Of a stretch of DNA of 64,000 nucleotides, positions 27,154 to 35,856 are shown in pieces. Positions within the stretch are counted from its first letter, which is position 1, and the number at the start of each line of letters is the position of its first letter. This DNA is from CADEEL01 sp050246475 (lineage in GTDB: Bacteria > Pseudomonadota > Alphaproteobacteria > Caulobacterales > Aquidulcibacteraceae): assembly GCA_050246475.1 (NCBI GenBank), contig JBFWVZ010000001.1, positions 558,001 to 622,000 on the forward strand, in the 5' to 3' direction. A program made the position numbers and the translations under genes. Below the pieces are notes generated by a model. That model was not told where the DNA came from. It saw nothing but the letters and a program-made list of their open reading frames with translations, and did not search any database.

Positions 27154-27747
27154 TCATCCCATCTCGCGCGCGCTTTGGACGATCTTTCCTACGAGCCCGT
27201 AACCTACCGCTTCTTGCGGAAGCATCCAGTAATCGCGGTCGGTGTCTTTCTTAATCTTGTCGAGCGGCTGGCCCGTCGCTTCGGAGAAGATCTTGTTCAA
27301 GCGTTCGCGCATGCGAATGATCTCGCGCGCCTGGATCTCGACGTCGCTGGCCATGCCGCCGACGCCGCCGCGCGGCTCGTGAAGCAGGAAACGCGTGTTG
27401 GGCAGACAAAAACGCTGCGCTTTCGGCACCGCGCAATAGATGAGCGCGCCGGCGGAGGCGACCCAACCGGTGCCCAGCATGTTCACTTTCGGGCGAATGA
27501 AGCGAACCACATCGTGGATCATGTCGCCGCTTTCGACGTGGCCGCCGGGTGATGAGATCACGAATGTGATGGGATCGTCGCTCTCGCCGGCCATGGCGAA
27601 GAGCCGCTCGGTGACATGGCGGGCCTGCTTATCGTTCACTTCGCCCGTCAGCATGACGATGCGGGATTTGAAGAGCGCCTTCTCGACGATGGCGGGGGCG
27701 CCGGGCTCCGGCAGGGTCTTTTCGTTTTCGTCGTCGAGGCGGGCCAT
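27154..27747 (-). CDS. ClpP-like serine protease
   Basis: 197 residues, ClpP fold with an intact triad: Ser98 in WVASAGAL, His123 in LLHEPRGG, Asp168 in KKDTDRDYW, aligned closely with E. coli ClpP. It differs from canonical ClpP in the sequence around the nucleophile (ASAGAL in place of ASMGAF) and in its charged N-terminus, like second ClpP paralogues of alphaproteobacteria. No clpX or tig is adjacent, unlike the usual clpPX operon. The ATG at 27747 follows AAGGAG. Divergent from apt with 86 bases between. Confidence 0.93.
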   Translation of the reverse strand: MARLDDENEKTLPEPGAPAIVEKALFKSRIVMLTGEVNDKQARHVTERLFAMAGESDDPITFVISSPGGHVESGDMIHDVVRFIRPKVNMLGTGWVASAGALIYCAVPKAQRFCLPNTRFLLHEPRGGVGGMASDVEIQAREIIRMRERLNKIFSEATGQPLDKIKKDTDRDYWMLPQEAVGYGLVGKIVQSAREMG

Positions 27748-27833
27748 GGGCAGCTCCTTGGGGCTGGCGGTCAGGTAGGGCCGTTCGGGGTCTTTTCCTA
27801 GCCCTGGCGCTGAGGCTTGGGCAAAGAGGGTCA

Positions 27834-28361
27834 ATGGACCTGCGCGACGCCATCCGGACAATTCCCGATTATCCCAAGCCGGGAATCCTCTTTCGGGACA
27901 TCACGACCCTACTGGGCGATGCGCGGGCGTTCAGGCGGGCGGTCGATGAACTTGTGCAACCGTTCGCCGGACGGGGAATCGCCAAAGTGGCCGGCATCGA
28001 GGCGCGCGGGTTCATTTTGGGCGGCGCGGTCGCGCATCAACTTTCGGCGGCGTTCACGCCAGTGCGCAAGCGAGGGAAGCTGCCGGCGGAAACGCTCCGG
28101 CAAACCTACGCGCTCGAATACGGGACTGATGAAGTGGAAATTCACGCGGATGCGATCCGCCCCGGCGAGAGTGTGCTCCTTCTGGACGATCTCATCGCGA
28201 CCGGCGGCACGGCGCAGGCGGCCATGCAATTGCTCGAACGAGCAGGGGCGCACGTCGTGGCGGCCGCATTCGTCATCGATCTGCCGGACCTGGGCGGCTC
28301 AACGCGGCTCAGAGATGTCGGCGTCGCCGTGCATTCGCTCGTCACGTTCGACGGCCATTGA
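27834..28361 (+). CDS. apt: Adenine phosphoribosyltransferase
   Basis: 175 residues. It makes AMP from adenine and PRPP. Conserved features are PDYPKPGILFRDITTLL near residue 12, GIEARGFILGGAVAHQL near 54 and the PRPP loop VLLLDDLIATGGTAQAA near 118-134. Normal length. With mtnP upstream in the window (a source of adenine) and prs (a source of PRPP) further on, it completes a salvage route. Confidence 0.97.
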   Translation: MDLRDAIRTIPDYPKPGILFRDITTLLGDARAFRRAVDELVQPFAGRGIAKVAGIEARGFILGGAVAHQLSAAFTPVRKRGKLPAETLRQTYALEYGTDEVEIHADAIRPGESVLLLDDLIATGGTAQAAMQLLERAGAHVVAAAFVIDLPDLGGSTRLRDVGVAVHSLVTFDGH

Positions 28362-28364
28362 GAT

Positions 28365-28760
28365 TCACTCGTGGGCGTGCGCGCACGCTTCGATCTTGTT
28401 GCCTTCCGGGTCGCGGACGAACGCGGCGTAGTAGTCCGGATGATATTCCGTTCTGAGGCCCGGGCCGCCGTCTTCGACGCCGCCATTGGCCAACGCTGCG
28501 AGGTAGAACGCATCCACGGCAGCGCGATCGGGCGCCGTGAAAGCGATGTGGACGCCATTGCCCATCGAGGCCGGCTGGCCGTTGATCGGCAGTCCAATCC
28601 AGAAGGCTGGATGTGTTTCGCCGTAGCCGACCGCAACAAGCGTTCCGTTGATCTCCACCGGCATCAGCGCGCGCATGCCAAGCGGAGGAAGGATTGCATC
28701 GTAAAAGCGCTTGGCCTTCGCCACGTCAGCGACGCCAACAGAAACGTGATCGAGCGCCAC
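28365..28760 (-). CDS. VOC-family (glyoxalase/dioxygenase-like) protein
   Basis: 131 residues, one vicinal-oxygen-chelate domain: LDHVSVGVADVAKAKRFYDAIL at the N-terminus, and YYAAFVRDPEGNKIEA at the C-terminus with the conserved metal-ligand Glu. His4 and Glu near 124 could chelate a metal. The substrate is unknown. It lies 11 bases downstream of the dienelactone hydrolase gene, likely the same transcript. Confidence 0.92.
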   Translation of the reverse strand: MALDHVSVGVADVAKAKRFYDAILPPLGMRALMPVEINGTLVAVGYGETHPAFWIGLPINGQPASMGNGVHIAFTAPDRAAVDAFYLAALANGGVEDGGPGLRTEYHPDYYAAFVRDPEGNKIEACAHAHE

Positions 28761-28771
28761 GGCTATCCTCC

Positions 28772-29428
28772 TTACACGGAATGTCTGGCGAAGAGTGCGA
28801 GCGTTCGCTCCATGGCGAGATCGCAGCTTAGGCCGTGGTAGTCCGCACTCCCTTTGCGGCAGAAGCCGTGGCCCGCCTCGTAGAGGTGAATGGGCACGTC
28901 CGGGAAGGCGGCGCGGACCTTGTCCACTTCGGTCAGCGGAATGCCGGCGTCATTGCGGCCGTAGTGAAGTTCGATGGGCGCCTTGAGCGGACGATCCAGC
29001 AAGTTGTTGATCAGTCTCCCGTAAAAGCCAGACGCCGCCGCCACGCCTTGGCAACGTTGCGCGGCGAGCCATGTGACGGCGCCGCCGTAGCAGAAGCCGG
29101 TCACGAAGCGCGGGCCCTCCATCGCATCGAGTGCTGCTTGAACGTCGCTCGCGACTTGCGCCATCGGCGTCGCCTGCACGGCTTGAACGCCCTTCGCGAT
29201 GCCTTCGGGGCTGTGCGCGGCTAGGAAGCCGGGCTCGATGCGAGCGAAGAGGTCCGGCGCTATGGCTTCGTAGCCGTTTTCCGCGAAGCGCGCGCACATC
29301 TCGTGAATGTGATCGGTGAGGCCGAAGATTTCCTGGATGACCACGACGCCGCCCTTGCGAGGCCCGGAAGGCGCATAATGCAGGGCATCGAGCGAGAAAT
29401 TGTCGTGCTTGGAGATGAGGTTGCGCAT
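28772..29428 (-). CDS. Dienelactone hydrolase family protein
   Basis: 218 residues, alpha/beta hydrolase with the dienelactone-hydrolase triad: Cys113 in GFCYGG, Asp160 in GRNDAGIP and His187 in EAGHGF, plus Glu33 in QEIFGL. It hydrolyses a lactone or ester; without ring-cleavage genes nearby a role in chlorocatechol breakdown is not supported. Neighbouring downstream gene is a VOC protein. Confidence 0.94.
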   Translation of the reverse strand: MRNLISKHDNFSLDALHYAPSGPRKGGVVVIQEIFGLTDHIHEMCARFAENGYEAIAPDLFARIEPGFLAAHSPEGIAKGVQAVQATPMAQVASDVQAALDAMEGPRFVTGFCYGGAVTWLAAQRCQGVAAASGFYGRLINNLLDRPLKAPIELHYGRNDAGIPLTEVDKVRAAFPDVPIHLYEAGHGFCRKGSADYHGLSCDLAMERTLALFARHSV

Positions 29429-29507
29429 GGGGCGTTCATGCCAAGCCGACGCGCGTTCGTCCAGCGAGCATGGACCACACGGCGGCTGTGCGTATAGCGT
29501 TTGGGCG

Positions 29508-30461
29508 ATGAAGTTCGCGCCCTTTCTAGCGATCGCTCTGCTCCTGTCGGCGTCCAGCGCGACGCTGGCGGACGCACGCGATCAGGCGCAGCCGCAGACG
29601 CAAACCAGCGCCGTGCGCATCGAGGGCATGCGTGATTCAATCGGCAGGGTGACGCTCCCCGTGTTCGTGAACGGCGAGGGCCCATTCAATTTCGTTGTGG
29701 ACACCGGCGCCAACCGCTCGGCCGTCTCCCGCCGCGTGGCCGATCTTCTCGGCCTGCAACTCAACGGCGTCGGCGAAGTTCATGCTTTCACCGGCGTCTT
29801 TCAGGCCCCCTTCGCGCGTGTGGCGTCCTTGCATTCGGGAGCGGCGTCCGTCGAAAACGCCGACCTGCCAGTAATTGACGGCGCCATGCTGGCGAACGCG
29901 GACGGGCTTCTTGGCGTGGAGGCGCTGACGGACCGGCGCCTGATCCTCGATATGCGGACGCGACAGGTGACCGTCGATGACGGCGCGCGGCGCCTCTCGG
30001 GATCGCGCTGGATCACGCTCCCCGGCGTCATCCGTTTCGGCAATCTCATCATGACGCAAGGCGAGATCGGGCGCATTCGCGTCAACGTTATCATCGACAC
30101 CGGCGCGCAAACGTCGATCGTGAATACAGAGCTGCGAGATGCGCTCGCGGAAGGACGCGGCGACGCGCGCGCGATCACCGGATCGCGCCTTGCGAGCGCG
30201 GCCTCTCCCGTCGTGCTCAACGAGGCAGTCTTCATTCCCCGTCTCAGCGTCAACGCCGGCGGCATTGCGAACATCACCGCGTATGCCGGCGATCTGTACA
30301 TCTTTCAGCTTTGGGATTTGACCGAGGAACCAGCGATCGTTCTAGGCATGGACGTCATTTCGCAGCTTAGCGTCATCGCGCTCAATTACCGGCGGCGGCG
30401 CATCGAGATTTTGACCACTGGCCGGCTCAACGACAACGGCGATTTCCTGACAATCTATTAG
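29508..30461 (+). CDS. Secreted two-lobed aspartyl protease-like protein
   Basis: 317 residues with a signal peptide (MKFAPFLAIALLLSASSATLADA). It carries two retropepsin-type active-site motifs in one chain: FVVDTGANRSAVS (Asp65) and VIIDTGAQTSIVN (Asp197), each followed by a strand with LG(V/M)(E/D), LLGVEAL near 134 and VLGMDVI. The layout looks like an internal duplication forming a pseudo-dimer. It is likely a periplasmic or secreted protease; activity is unproven. The ATG at 29508 is the first with a signal peptide behind it. The TAG overlaps the convergent MFS stop in TTAG. Confidence 0.9.
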   Translation: MKFAPFLAIALLLSASSATLADARDQAQPQTQTSAVRIEGMRDSIGRVTLPVFVNGEGPFNFVVDTGANRSAVSRRVADLLGLQLNGVGEVHAFTGVFQAPFARVASLHSGAASVENADLPVIDGAMLANADGLLGVEALTDRRLILDMRTRQVTVDDGARRLSGSRWITLPGVIRFGNLIMTQGEIGRIRVNVIIDTGAQTSIVNTELRDALAEGRGDARAITGSRLASAASPVVLNEAVFIPRLSVNAGGIANITAYAGDLYIFQLWDLTEEPAIVLGMDVISQLSVIALNYRRRRIEILTTGRLNDNGDFLTIY

Positions 30462-31681
30462 CCCGCGGGCCCTGACCCGAAGAGCTTTCCGCGCTCCACC
30501 CACATGATCGCGCCGATTGTGGCGGCGCCCATCAAGACCAAGCCGATCGCGAAGGGCAGCGGCGAGCCGTCGAAGGCCCGCGCTATCAGGCCGCCGAGGA
30601 TTGCGCCGCCAGTTGCGGTCACACAGCCGAAGAGGGCTGAAGCCGCGCCGGCGATGCGCCCAACCGGCTCCATGGCGAGCGCGTTAAAGTTCCCGGTCGC
30701 CATGCCGAACGGCGCGAGCGTCAAGATGAGCAGCGGAAGATAGACCCAAAAGTTGAGAACGCCCGCTGCCAGCACGATCACGTGGACAATTGCGACCGCG
30801 GTGAACCAGAAGATCGTGGCGTGGCTCATCCGACGCATGCCCACGCGCATGACGAGGCGCGAATTGATGAAGGTGCCGATGGAGAAGCCGACCGCCACGG
30901 CCGCGAAGGCGAGCGGGAACGCTTCGCCAAGGCGGAACACGTCGACAAATATTTGCTCCGCGCTCGATATGTAGGCGAAGAGGCAGGCCGTCATGAAGAC
31001 GGTGGCGATCATATAGCCGATGGTCTGGCGGTCGCGCAGCACGGCCGCGTAGCTCTGCACGATGGCGCGGGGGCGGAGGGGTGTCGTATTCTCGGGCGTC
31101 AGCGTCTCGGGCAACCGCGTCAGCGACCACGCAAGAATAATCAGCGCGTAGATCAAGAGCGCTCCGAAGATCCAGCGCCAGGGCGCGACGAAGAGAATGA
31201 GCTGGCCGATGCCCGGCGCGACGATCGGAACGATCATGAACACGGTCATCGCCATCGACATGACCTGCGCCATGCGCGCGCCGCTCGTCAGGTCACGCAC
31301 GACCGCCGTGGCGATGACGCGTGTTGCCGAGGCGCCGACGCCTTGCAGCGCGCGCGCGGCGAGGAAGAGTTCAAAGCTCGGCGCGACGACGCAGAGAATC
31401 GATCCGGCGATGAAGAAGCCCAAGGACCAAAGCAACACGCTTTTGCGCCCATAGGCGTCCGCAAGTGGGCCGTAGACGAGCTGCGCGACGCCGAAGAGGC
31501 TGACATAGACGAGGATGACCAGCTGGCGGTCGTTGTCTCGTGCGAGACCGAAATCGGCGCCGATGTCCGGCAAGGCCGGCAACATGACGTCGATCGCGAG
31601 GGCGTTCAGCGCCGAGAGCGCCGCCACCATCGCCACCAACTCGAACGTCGAGAGCGCGCGCGGTGGCGCGCGATCAGGCAT
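30458..31681 (-). CDS. MFS multidrug efflux protein, Bcr/CflA type
   Basis: 407 residues with twelve hydrophobic segments. The N-terminal IDVMLPALPDIGADFGL, the loop PLADAYGRKSVLL and RALQGVGASATRVIATAVVRDL near residue 113 are the Bcr/CflA hallmarks. It probably exports drugs such as bicyclomycin or chloramphenicol-like compounds, or sulfonamides. Start at 31681 overlaps the last 8 bases of ychF upstream, so it may be translated from the ychF transcript. Confidence 0.95.
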   Translation of the reverse strand: MPDRAPPRALSTFELVAMVAALSALNALAIDVMLPALPDIGADFGLARDNDRQLVILVYVSLFGVAQLVYGPLADAYGRKSVLLWSLGFFIAGSILCVVAPSFELFLAARALQGVGASATRVIATAVVRDLTSGARMAQVMSMAMTVFMIVPIVAPGIGQLILFVAPWRWIFGALLIYALIILAWSLTRLPETLTPENTTPLRPRAIVQSYAAVLRDRQTIGYMIATVFMTACLFAYISSAEQIFVDVFRLGEAFPLAFAAVAVGFSIGTFINSRLVMRVGMRRMSHATIFWFTAVAIVHVIVLAAGVLNFWVYLPLLILTLAPFGMATGNFNALAMEPVGRIAGAASALFGCVTATGGAILGGLIARAFDGSPLPFAIGLVLMGAATIGAIMWVERGKLFGSGPAG

Positions 31682-32771
31682 TGAAGCGGAAATGCATCAC
31701 GTCGCCCTCGCGGACGACATAGTCCTTGCCTTCCAGACGCATCTTCCCTGCTTCCTTGGCGCCGGTTTCGCCTTTGTGCGCGACGAAATCGTCGTACGAA
31801 ATCGTCTCGGCGCGGATGAAGCCTTTCTCGAAATCACCGTGGATGACGCCGGCGGCCTTCGGCGCCGTCCAGCCTTTTTGGATCGTCCAGGCGCGCGCTT
31901 CCTTCGGGCCGACGGTGAAATAGGTTTGCAGGCCAAGAAGATCGTAGCCCGCGTGAATGAGCTTGGTGAGACCCGGTTCGTCGAGACCAGCGGCGGCGAG
32001 GTACTCGGCTTGCTCAGCTTCATCGAGCGCGGCGAGATCGGCCTCCATTTGTGCGCAGATCACCACGCACGCGGCGTTCTCCTGCTTGGCGCGCGCTTCG
32101 ACGCGTTTCGAGTGCTCGTTGCCCTTCGCGGCATCGCCTTCATCCACGTTGCAGACGTAGAGCACCGGCAGCGCGGTCAAGAGCTGCAGCATCTCGAACG
32201 CCTTCTCCTCCTCCGCGGCGCGTTTCGTAAGTCGTGCTGGTTTGCCTTCCTCCAGCAGCGCCTTGGCGCGCAGAACCAGATCGAGAGAGAGTTTCGCCTC
32301 CTTGTCTCCGCTTTTGGCCTTCTTTTCGAGATTGAGGACGCGCTTCTCCAAGCTCTCCAGATCAGCGAGCATCAATTCGGTTTCGACCGTCTCCAAATCC
32401 GCGACGGGATCGATGCGGCCTTCGACGTGTGTGATGTCGTCATTCTCGAAACATCGCAGCACATAGGCGACGGCGTCGCACTCGCGGATGTTGGCGAGGA
32501 ATTGATTGCCCAGGCCTTCGCCCTTCGACGCGCCCCGCACGAGCCCGGCGATGTCCACGAAGTTCATCCGCGTGGGGATGATCTCTTTCGAACTCGCGAT
32601 GTCAGCCAGCACGTTGAGGCGCGGCTCCGGCATGGCGACCTCGCCGACATTGGGCTCGATCGTGCAGAAGGGATAGTTCGCCGCTTGCGCGGCGGCGGTG
32701 CGCGTCAGCGCGTTGAAGAGGGTGGACTTGCCGACATTCGGCAGCCCGACGATGCCGCATTTGAAACCCAT
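31674..32771 (-). CDS. ychF: Redox-regulated ATPase/GTPase YchF
   Basis: 365 residues. An OBG-type P-loop ATPase found in almost all bacteria and linked to ribosomes and oxidative stress. The P-loop is GLPNVGKST near residue 8, switch region FVDIAGLVRGASKGEGLGNQFL near 67-88, a coiled-coil insert rich in Lys/Glu (LESLEKRVLNLEKKAKSGDKEAKL), and a C-terminal TGS domain to FRFNA. The ATG at 32771 has GAGGA upstream; the longer frame is a shadow. Confidence 0.97.
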   Translation of the reverse strand: MGFKCGIVGLPNVGKSTLFNALTRTAAAQAANYPFCTIEPNVGEVAMPEPRLNVLADIASSKEIIPTRMNFVDIAGLVRGASKGEGLGNQFLANIRECDAVAYVLRCFENDDITHVEGRIDPVADLETVETELMLADLESLEKRVLNLEKKAKSGDKEAKLSLDLVLRAKALLEEGKPARLTKRAAEEEKAFEMLQLLTALPVLYVCNVDEGDAAKGNEHSKRVEARAKQENAACVVICAQMEADLAALDEAEQAEYLAAAGLDEPGLTKLIHAGYDLLGLQTYFTVGPKEARAWTIQKGWTAPKAAGVIHGDFEKGFIRAETISYDDFVAHKGETGAKEAGKMRLEGKDYVVREGDVMHFRFNA

Positions 32772-32788
32772 GAGATCCTCGAATGGCG

Positions 32789-33658
32789 CTAGCGGACGAG
32801 TCCGGCGCGATAACTGGCGTGGAAGGGCGCCCAGCCGAGTATTTGCTTGGCGCGGCGGTTGGAGACGCGGAAAGATGGAAAGCCAGCGCGGCCGCCTGCT
32901 TCTGGCGGCGGCGCGCCCACCAAGGTTGCGATGTGCCCGAACACGTCGCGCCATGGCGCGGGTTCATCGTCACAGACGATCAGCGTTTGACGCGAGGGCC
33001 AGTTCTTGACCGCGGCAATCGTTGCGGCCGCCATGTCGGCGATGTGAACGAGAGAGACATAGTCAGAGCCGTCGCCAGGGAGTTTGAGCCTTCCCGCATG
33101 CGCGCGGGCGAACCAATCGTCATCGAAGCCAGTGCCTGGTCCATAGAAGAGGCCGCCGCGCAAAATAAGCCAATCGAGGTTCGTCGCTCGGACGGCGTTT
33201 TCCATCGCCAAGGACGCGGCGATGGCGCGCGAGGCCGTCGTTGGTTCAGCGGGCTCCCGAAAGATCGTGTCTTCATCCGCCCACTGATCGCCCGCTGCGT
33301 TGACCATGGCGATGCTCTGCTGAACGACGCGGGAGACGCCTGCGCTCTCGCAAGCGCGGAGCCAGTTCGGCGTGCCGTTGCGGCGGAGGTGATCGTTGGC
33401 GTCGAAATCGCCGCGTCCGCTGGGGCCGGGCAGCGAGGTCGCGAGGTTGATGCCGATGTCGCAGCCTTCGAGTGCGGCGCGCATCGATCTTTCGTCGAAG
33501 ATGTCGGCTTCGCGAATGTCGGCGCCGATCGCTTTGGCGGCGCTTGCGGCTTCGGGACGGCGCACGAGTGCGCGCACGGCAAAGCCCTGGTTTGCGAGGC
33601 GCGGAAGCAGCCAGCGCGCATAGACGCCGTTCGCGCCCAGAACCGCAATCGTCGTCAT
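32789..33658 (-). CDS. NAD-dependent epimerase/dehydratase family protein
   Basis: 289 residues, extended SDR. The Rossmann motif is VLGANGVYARWLLPRL near residues 7-22 (GxxGxxA/xxL); the usual YxxxK active site is not clear, with a RAIAASLAMENAV region standing in its place, so it may be an atypical NmrA- or complex-I-NDUFA9-like member. The ATG at 33658 has GGAGAG upstream and overlaps the stop of the TPR gene (ATGA). Confidence 0.88.
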   Translation of the reverse strand: MTTIAVLGANGVYARWLLPRLANQGFAVRALVRRPEAASAAKAIGADIREADIFDERSMRAALEGCDIGINLATSLPGPSGRGDFDANDHLRRNGTPNWLRACESAGVSRVVQQSIAMVNAAGDQWADEDTIFREPAEPTTASRAIAASLAMENAVRATNLDWLILRGGLFYGPGTGFDDDWFARAHAGRLKLPGDGSDYVSLVHIADMAAATIAAVKNWPSRQTLIVCDDEPAPWRDVFGHIATLVGAPPPEAGGRAGFPSFRVSNRRAKQILGWAPFHASYRAGLVR

Positions 33659-34410
33659 TTGCTCTCCACCGCGCGCGCGGCGAGATCGCGCCACGTGCGT
33701 GCTTCGGCGCGGAGCGGCCCGGCGATCTTGGCGAAGCGGCGTTCGATTTCGGAGAAGCCGATGCGTGCGTCCTCCATAAGTCCAGCCTTAGCGAGATAGG
33801 CGACGTAGCGTGCGCCGGCTTCGAGGCCCGGCACGCGATCTGCGGCGTATCGATAGGGCGCGGCTGCGTCGTCCAGACGCCCGAGGCCCTCGTAGGCGCG
33901 CCCGAAGGCCAAAGCGACTTGGCCTGTCTCGCCCTCCTTGCCGAGGCCGCGCAAAGTTTCGAGCGGCTTCAGCGCCTCATCGAAGCGGCCAAGTTCGATG
34001 AGCGACTGCGCGTGGCCGTAGAGCACCGCCGGATCGTCGGCGAACTGGCCTTGCACACAAGCGCGCCAATGCTGTTCGGCCTCGTCCCATCGGTTGAGCG
34101 CTGCGGCTGCTCGGGCAATGCGCATGCGATTGGCGATGCTTGGCGTGTCTTCAAGCGCGTGTTTGGCTTCGCGAAGCTCGCGTTCGGGATCGATTGCGTG
34201 GCGCGCTGCTTGGCCCATGCGGCGGGCGGTCCGTCCGCCCAACAGCTCGGGCACGATTTCGGCGCACACATATATGAGCGCGCCGAGCGGTCCGCCAATG
34301 ACGAGGATCCATAGCCAGAACTGCGCGCGTCCTGTGCGGACAGCGTGAATGCCGCAAAGCAAGGACGGCAGATAGGAGAGGATGAGAAGAAGCATCGCGG
34401 GGCTGCTCAC
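33655..34410 (-). CDS. Membrane-anchored TPR protein
   Basis: 251 residues. Two N-terminal hydrophobic segments (AMLLLILSYLPSLLCGIHAV and WLWILVIGGPLGALIYVCAEIV) anchor it; from about residue 85 the rest is helical tetratricopeptide-like repeats (RIARAAAALNRWDEAEQHWRACV, VLYGHAQSLIELGRFDEALKPLETL, AFGRAYEGLGRLDDAAAPYRYAA). It probably scaffolds protein contacts at the membrane. The stop overlaps the epimerase start. No closer family recognised. Confidence 0.88.
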   Translation of the reverse strand: MSSPAMLLLILSYLPSLLCGIHAVRTGRAQFWLWILVIGGPLGALIYVCAEIVPELLGGRTARRMGQAARHAIDPERELREAKHALEDTPSIANRMRIARAAAALNRWDEAEQHWRACVQGQFADDPAVLYGHAQSLIELGRFDEALKPLETLRGLGKEGETGQVALAFGRAYEGLGRLDDAAAPYRYAADRVPGLEAGARYVAYLAKAGLMEDARIGFSEIERRFAKIAGPLRAEARTWRDLAARAVESK

Positions 34411-34419
34411 ATAGGGGCT

Positions 34420-35046
34420 TCAAGCGTCGCCGTCAGCGCCTGCCGGCGCGGGGGGATTGCGTGGATCGGCTTTGGCCGCCGGCGCCAAACGCATGACTTC
34501 AGCCTGGTAGCGGTCATCCTCACCGCGTACGAGCATCGGCAGCGCTTCGACACAGGCAGCGATCAGCGCCTTCACCCACTCGGCGTCGGCTTTGTGAAAA
34601 TCCGAGAGGACGTAGCCGTGCACGAGTTCGGCTTGGCCTGGATGGCCGACGCCCATGCGCGCGCGTCGAAACTCGGGGCCAACGGCGCTTGCGGTGATCG
34701 AGCGGATGCCATTGTGGCCCGCTGCGCCGCCGCCGGTCTTCATGCGGAAGCGCCCGGGCGCTAGATCAATCTCGTCATAGAAGACGATCACATCGGCGGG
34801 CGCCAGTTTGTAGAAGCGCGCGGCCTCGGCGACCGCGTTGCCTGAGTTGTTCATGAAGGTCTGCGGCTTCAAGGCGATCAGCTTTGCGCCTTCAAGTTCG
34901 CCCTCGGCGTACTCGCTCTGAAATTTCTTGCGCCACGGCGTGAAGCGCCAACGCTCCGCCAACGCGTCGAGCGTGCGAAAGCCGATATTGTGGCGGTTGC
35001 CTGCGTATTTGGCCCCGGGGTTGCCGAGGCCGGCCAGAAGCAGCAT
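34420..35046 (-). CDS. pth: Peptidyl-tRNA hydrolase
   Basis: 208 residues. It recycles peptidyl-tRNA dropped from ribosomes. Catalytic His is in GNRHNIGFRTLDAL near residue 19, KPQTFMNNSG near 60, DEIDLAPG near 91 and GGAAGHNGIRSI near 106-117 are all present. A Pro/Ala-rich C-terminal tail extends beyond the fold. It follows rplY by 42 bases on the same strand, the usual rplY-pth pair. Confidence 0.97.
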   Translation of the reverse strand: MLLLAGLGNPGAKYAGNRHNIGFRTLDALAERWRFTPWRKKFQSEYAEGELEGAKLIALKPQTFMNNSGNAVAEAARFYKLAPADVIVFYDEIDLAPGRFRMKTGGGAAGHNGIRSITASAVGPEFRRARMGVGHPGQAELVHGYVLSDFHKADAEWVKALIAACVEALPMLVRGEDDRYQAEVMRLAPAAKADPRNPPAPAGADGDA

Positions 35047-35088
35047 GGCGCGCTTGCCCTTCGAGCCCGCGCGCGTGTGCGCGGGCGA

Positions 35089-35736
35089 TTAGTCCTTCTT
35101 CTCTTCGCCTTCGGCCTTGGGCGCTTCGCCTTCGGCTGGGGCGGCGGCGGCCGGCGCTGCTTCCTCGACTTCGGCCTGGCGCCCGGCGATCGTGGCGATC
35201 GTCAGATCACGCTCGGCGCTCACGAGTTTTGCTCCAGCTGGAAGCGCGACGCCTGAAGCGTGAACGACATCTCCGATCTCGAGGCCGGTCAGATCGATGA
35301 CAATTTCCTCGGGGATTTGAGACGCCTTGACGCGAACTGGCAGCGTGTGACGCACGATGTTCAACGCGCCGCCGCGCTTGATGCCGGGGGAGAGCTCCTG
35401 GTTCTTGAAGTGCACCGGCACATCGATGGTGATCTGCGTGTTCTCTTCAACGCGGAAGAGATCGATGTGGACGGGACGCTCCGTGACCGGATGATATTGG
35501 ATCGCGCGCGGGATGACGGGCTGGCGCTCGCCGCGGTGATCGATCTCGATCATGTGGGAGACGAACTTGCCGGAGCGCATCGCGCGTTCGACTTCGGCCA
35601 TCTTGAGCTCGATGGGGACGGCGCCCCGGGCGCCGCCATAAAGGACGCCGGGAAGGAGATCGGCTTTGCGGGTGGCGCGGGCGCCGCCGGTGCCCAGTTT
35701 TTCGCGCCGCTCAATGTTCAAAACGATGCCCGCCAT
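35089..35736 (-). CDS. rplY: 50S ribosomal protein L25/Ctc
   Basis: 215 residues, the long Ctc form: a 5S-rRNA-binding L25 domain (LNIERREKLGTGGARATRKADLLPGVLYGG, about 6-95), a TL5-like beta domain (about 98-185), and an Ala/Glu/Lys-rich tail ending GEEKKD. It is a ribosomal protein linked to stress response. Upstream of pth. The start has no strong Shine-Dalgarno but is at the family's usual position. Confidence 0.97.
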   Translation of the reverse strand: MAGIVLNIERREKLGTGGARATRKADLLPGVLYGGARGAVPIELKMAEVERAMRSGKFVSHMIEIDHRGERQPVIPRAIQYHPVTERPVHIDLFRVEENTQITIDVPVHFKNQELSPGIKRGGALNIVRHTLPVRVKASQIPEEIVIDLTGLEIGDVVHASGVALPAGAKLVSAERDLTIATIAGRQAEVEEAAPAAAAPAEGEAPKAEGEEKKD

Positions 35737-35856
35737 GGCGATGGCCCCTGAAAAACGCAGGTCAATAGAAAGGGAGCGCTCGCGGCCGGGGCCGGAACGA
35801 AGCGGGGCTTCTAGCGGAAGGGCGGCGGGAGAGCAAGGCGGCGGAGACCGGCGCCT

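Noticed and set aside
31515..32792. A 425-codon plus-strand frame over ychF
   Set aside because: Antisense to a highly conserved gene, with no recognisable protein features.
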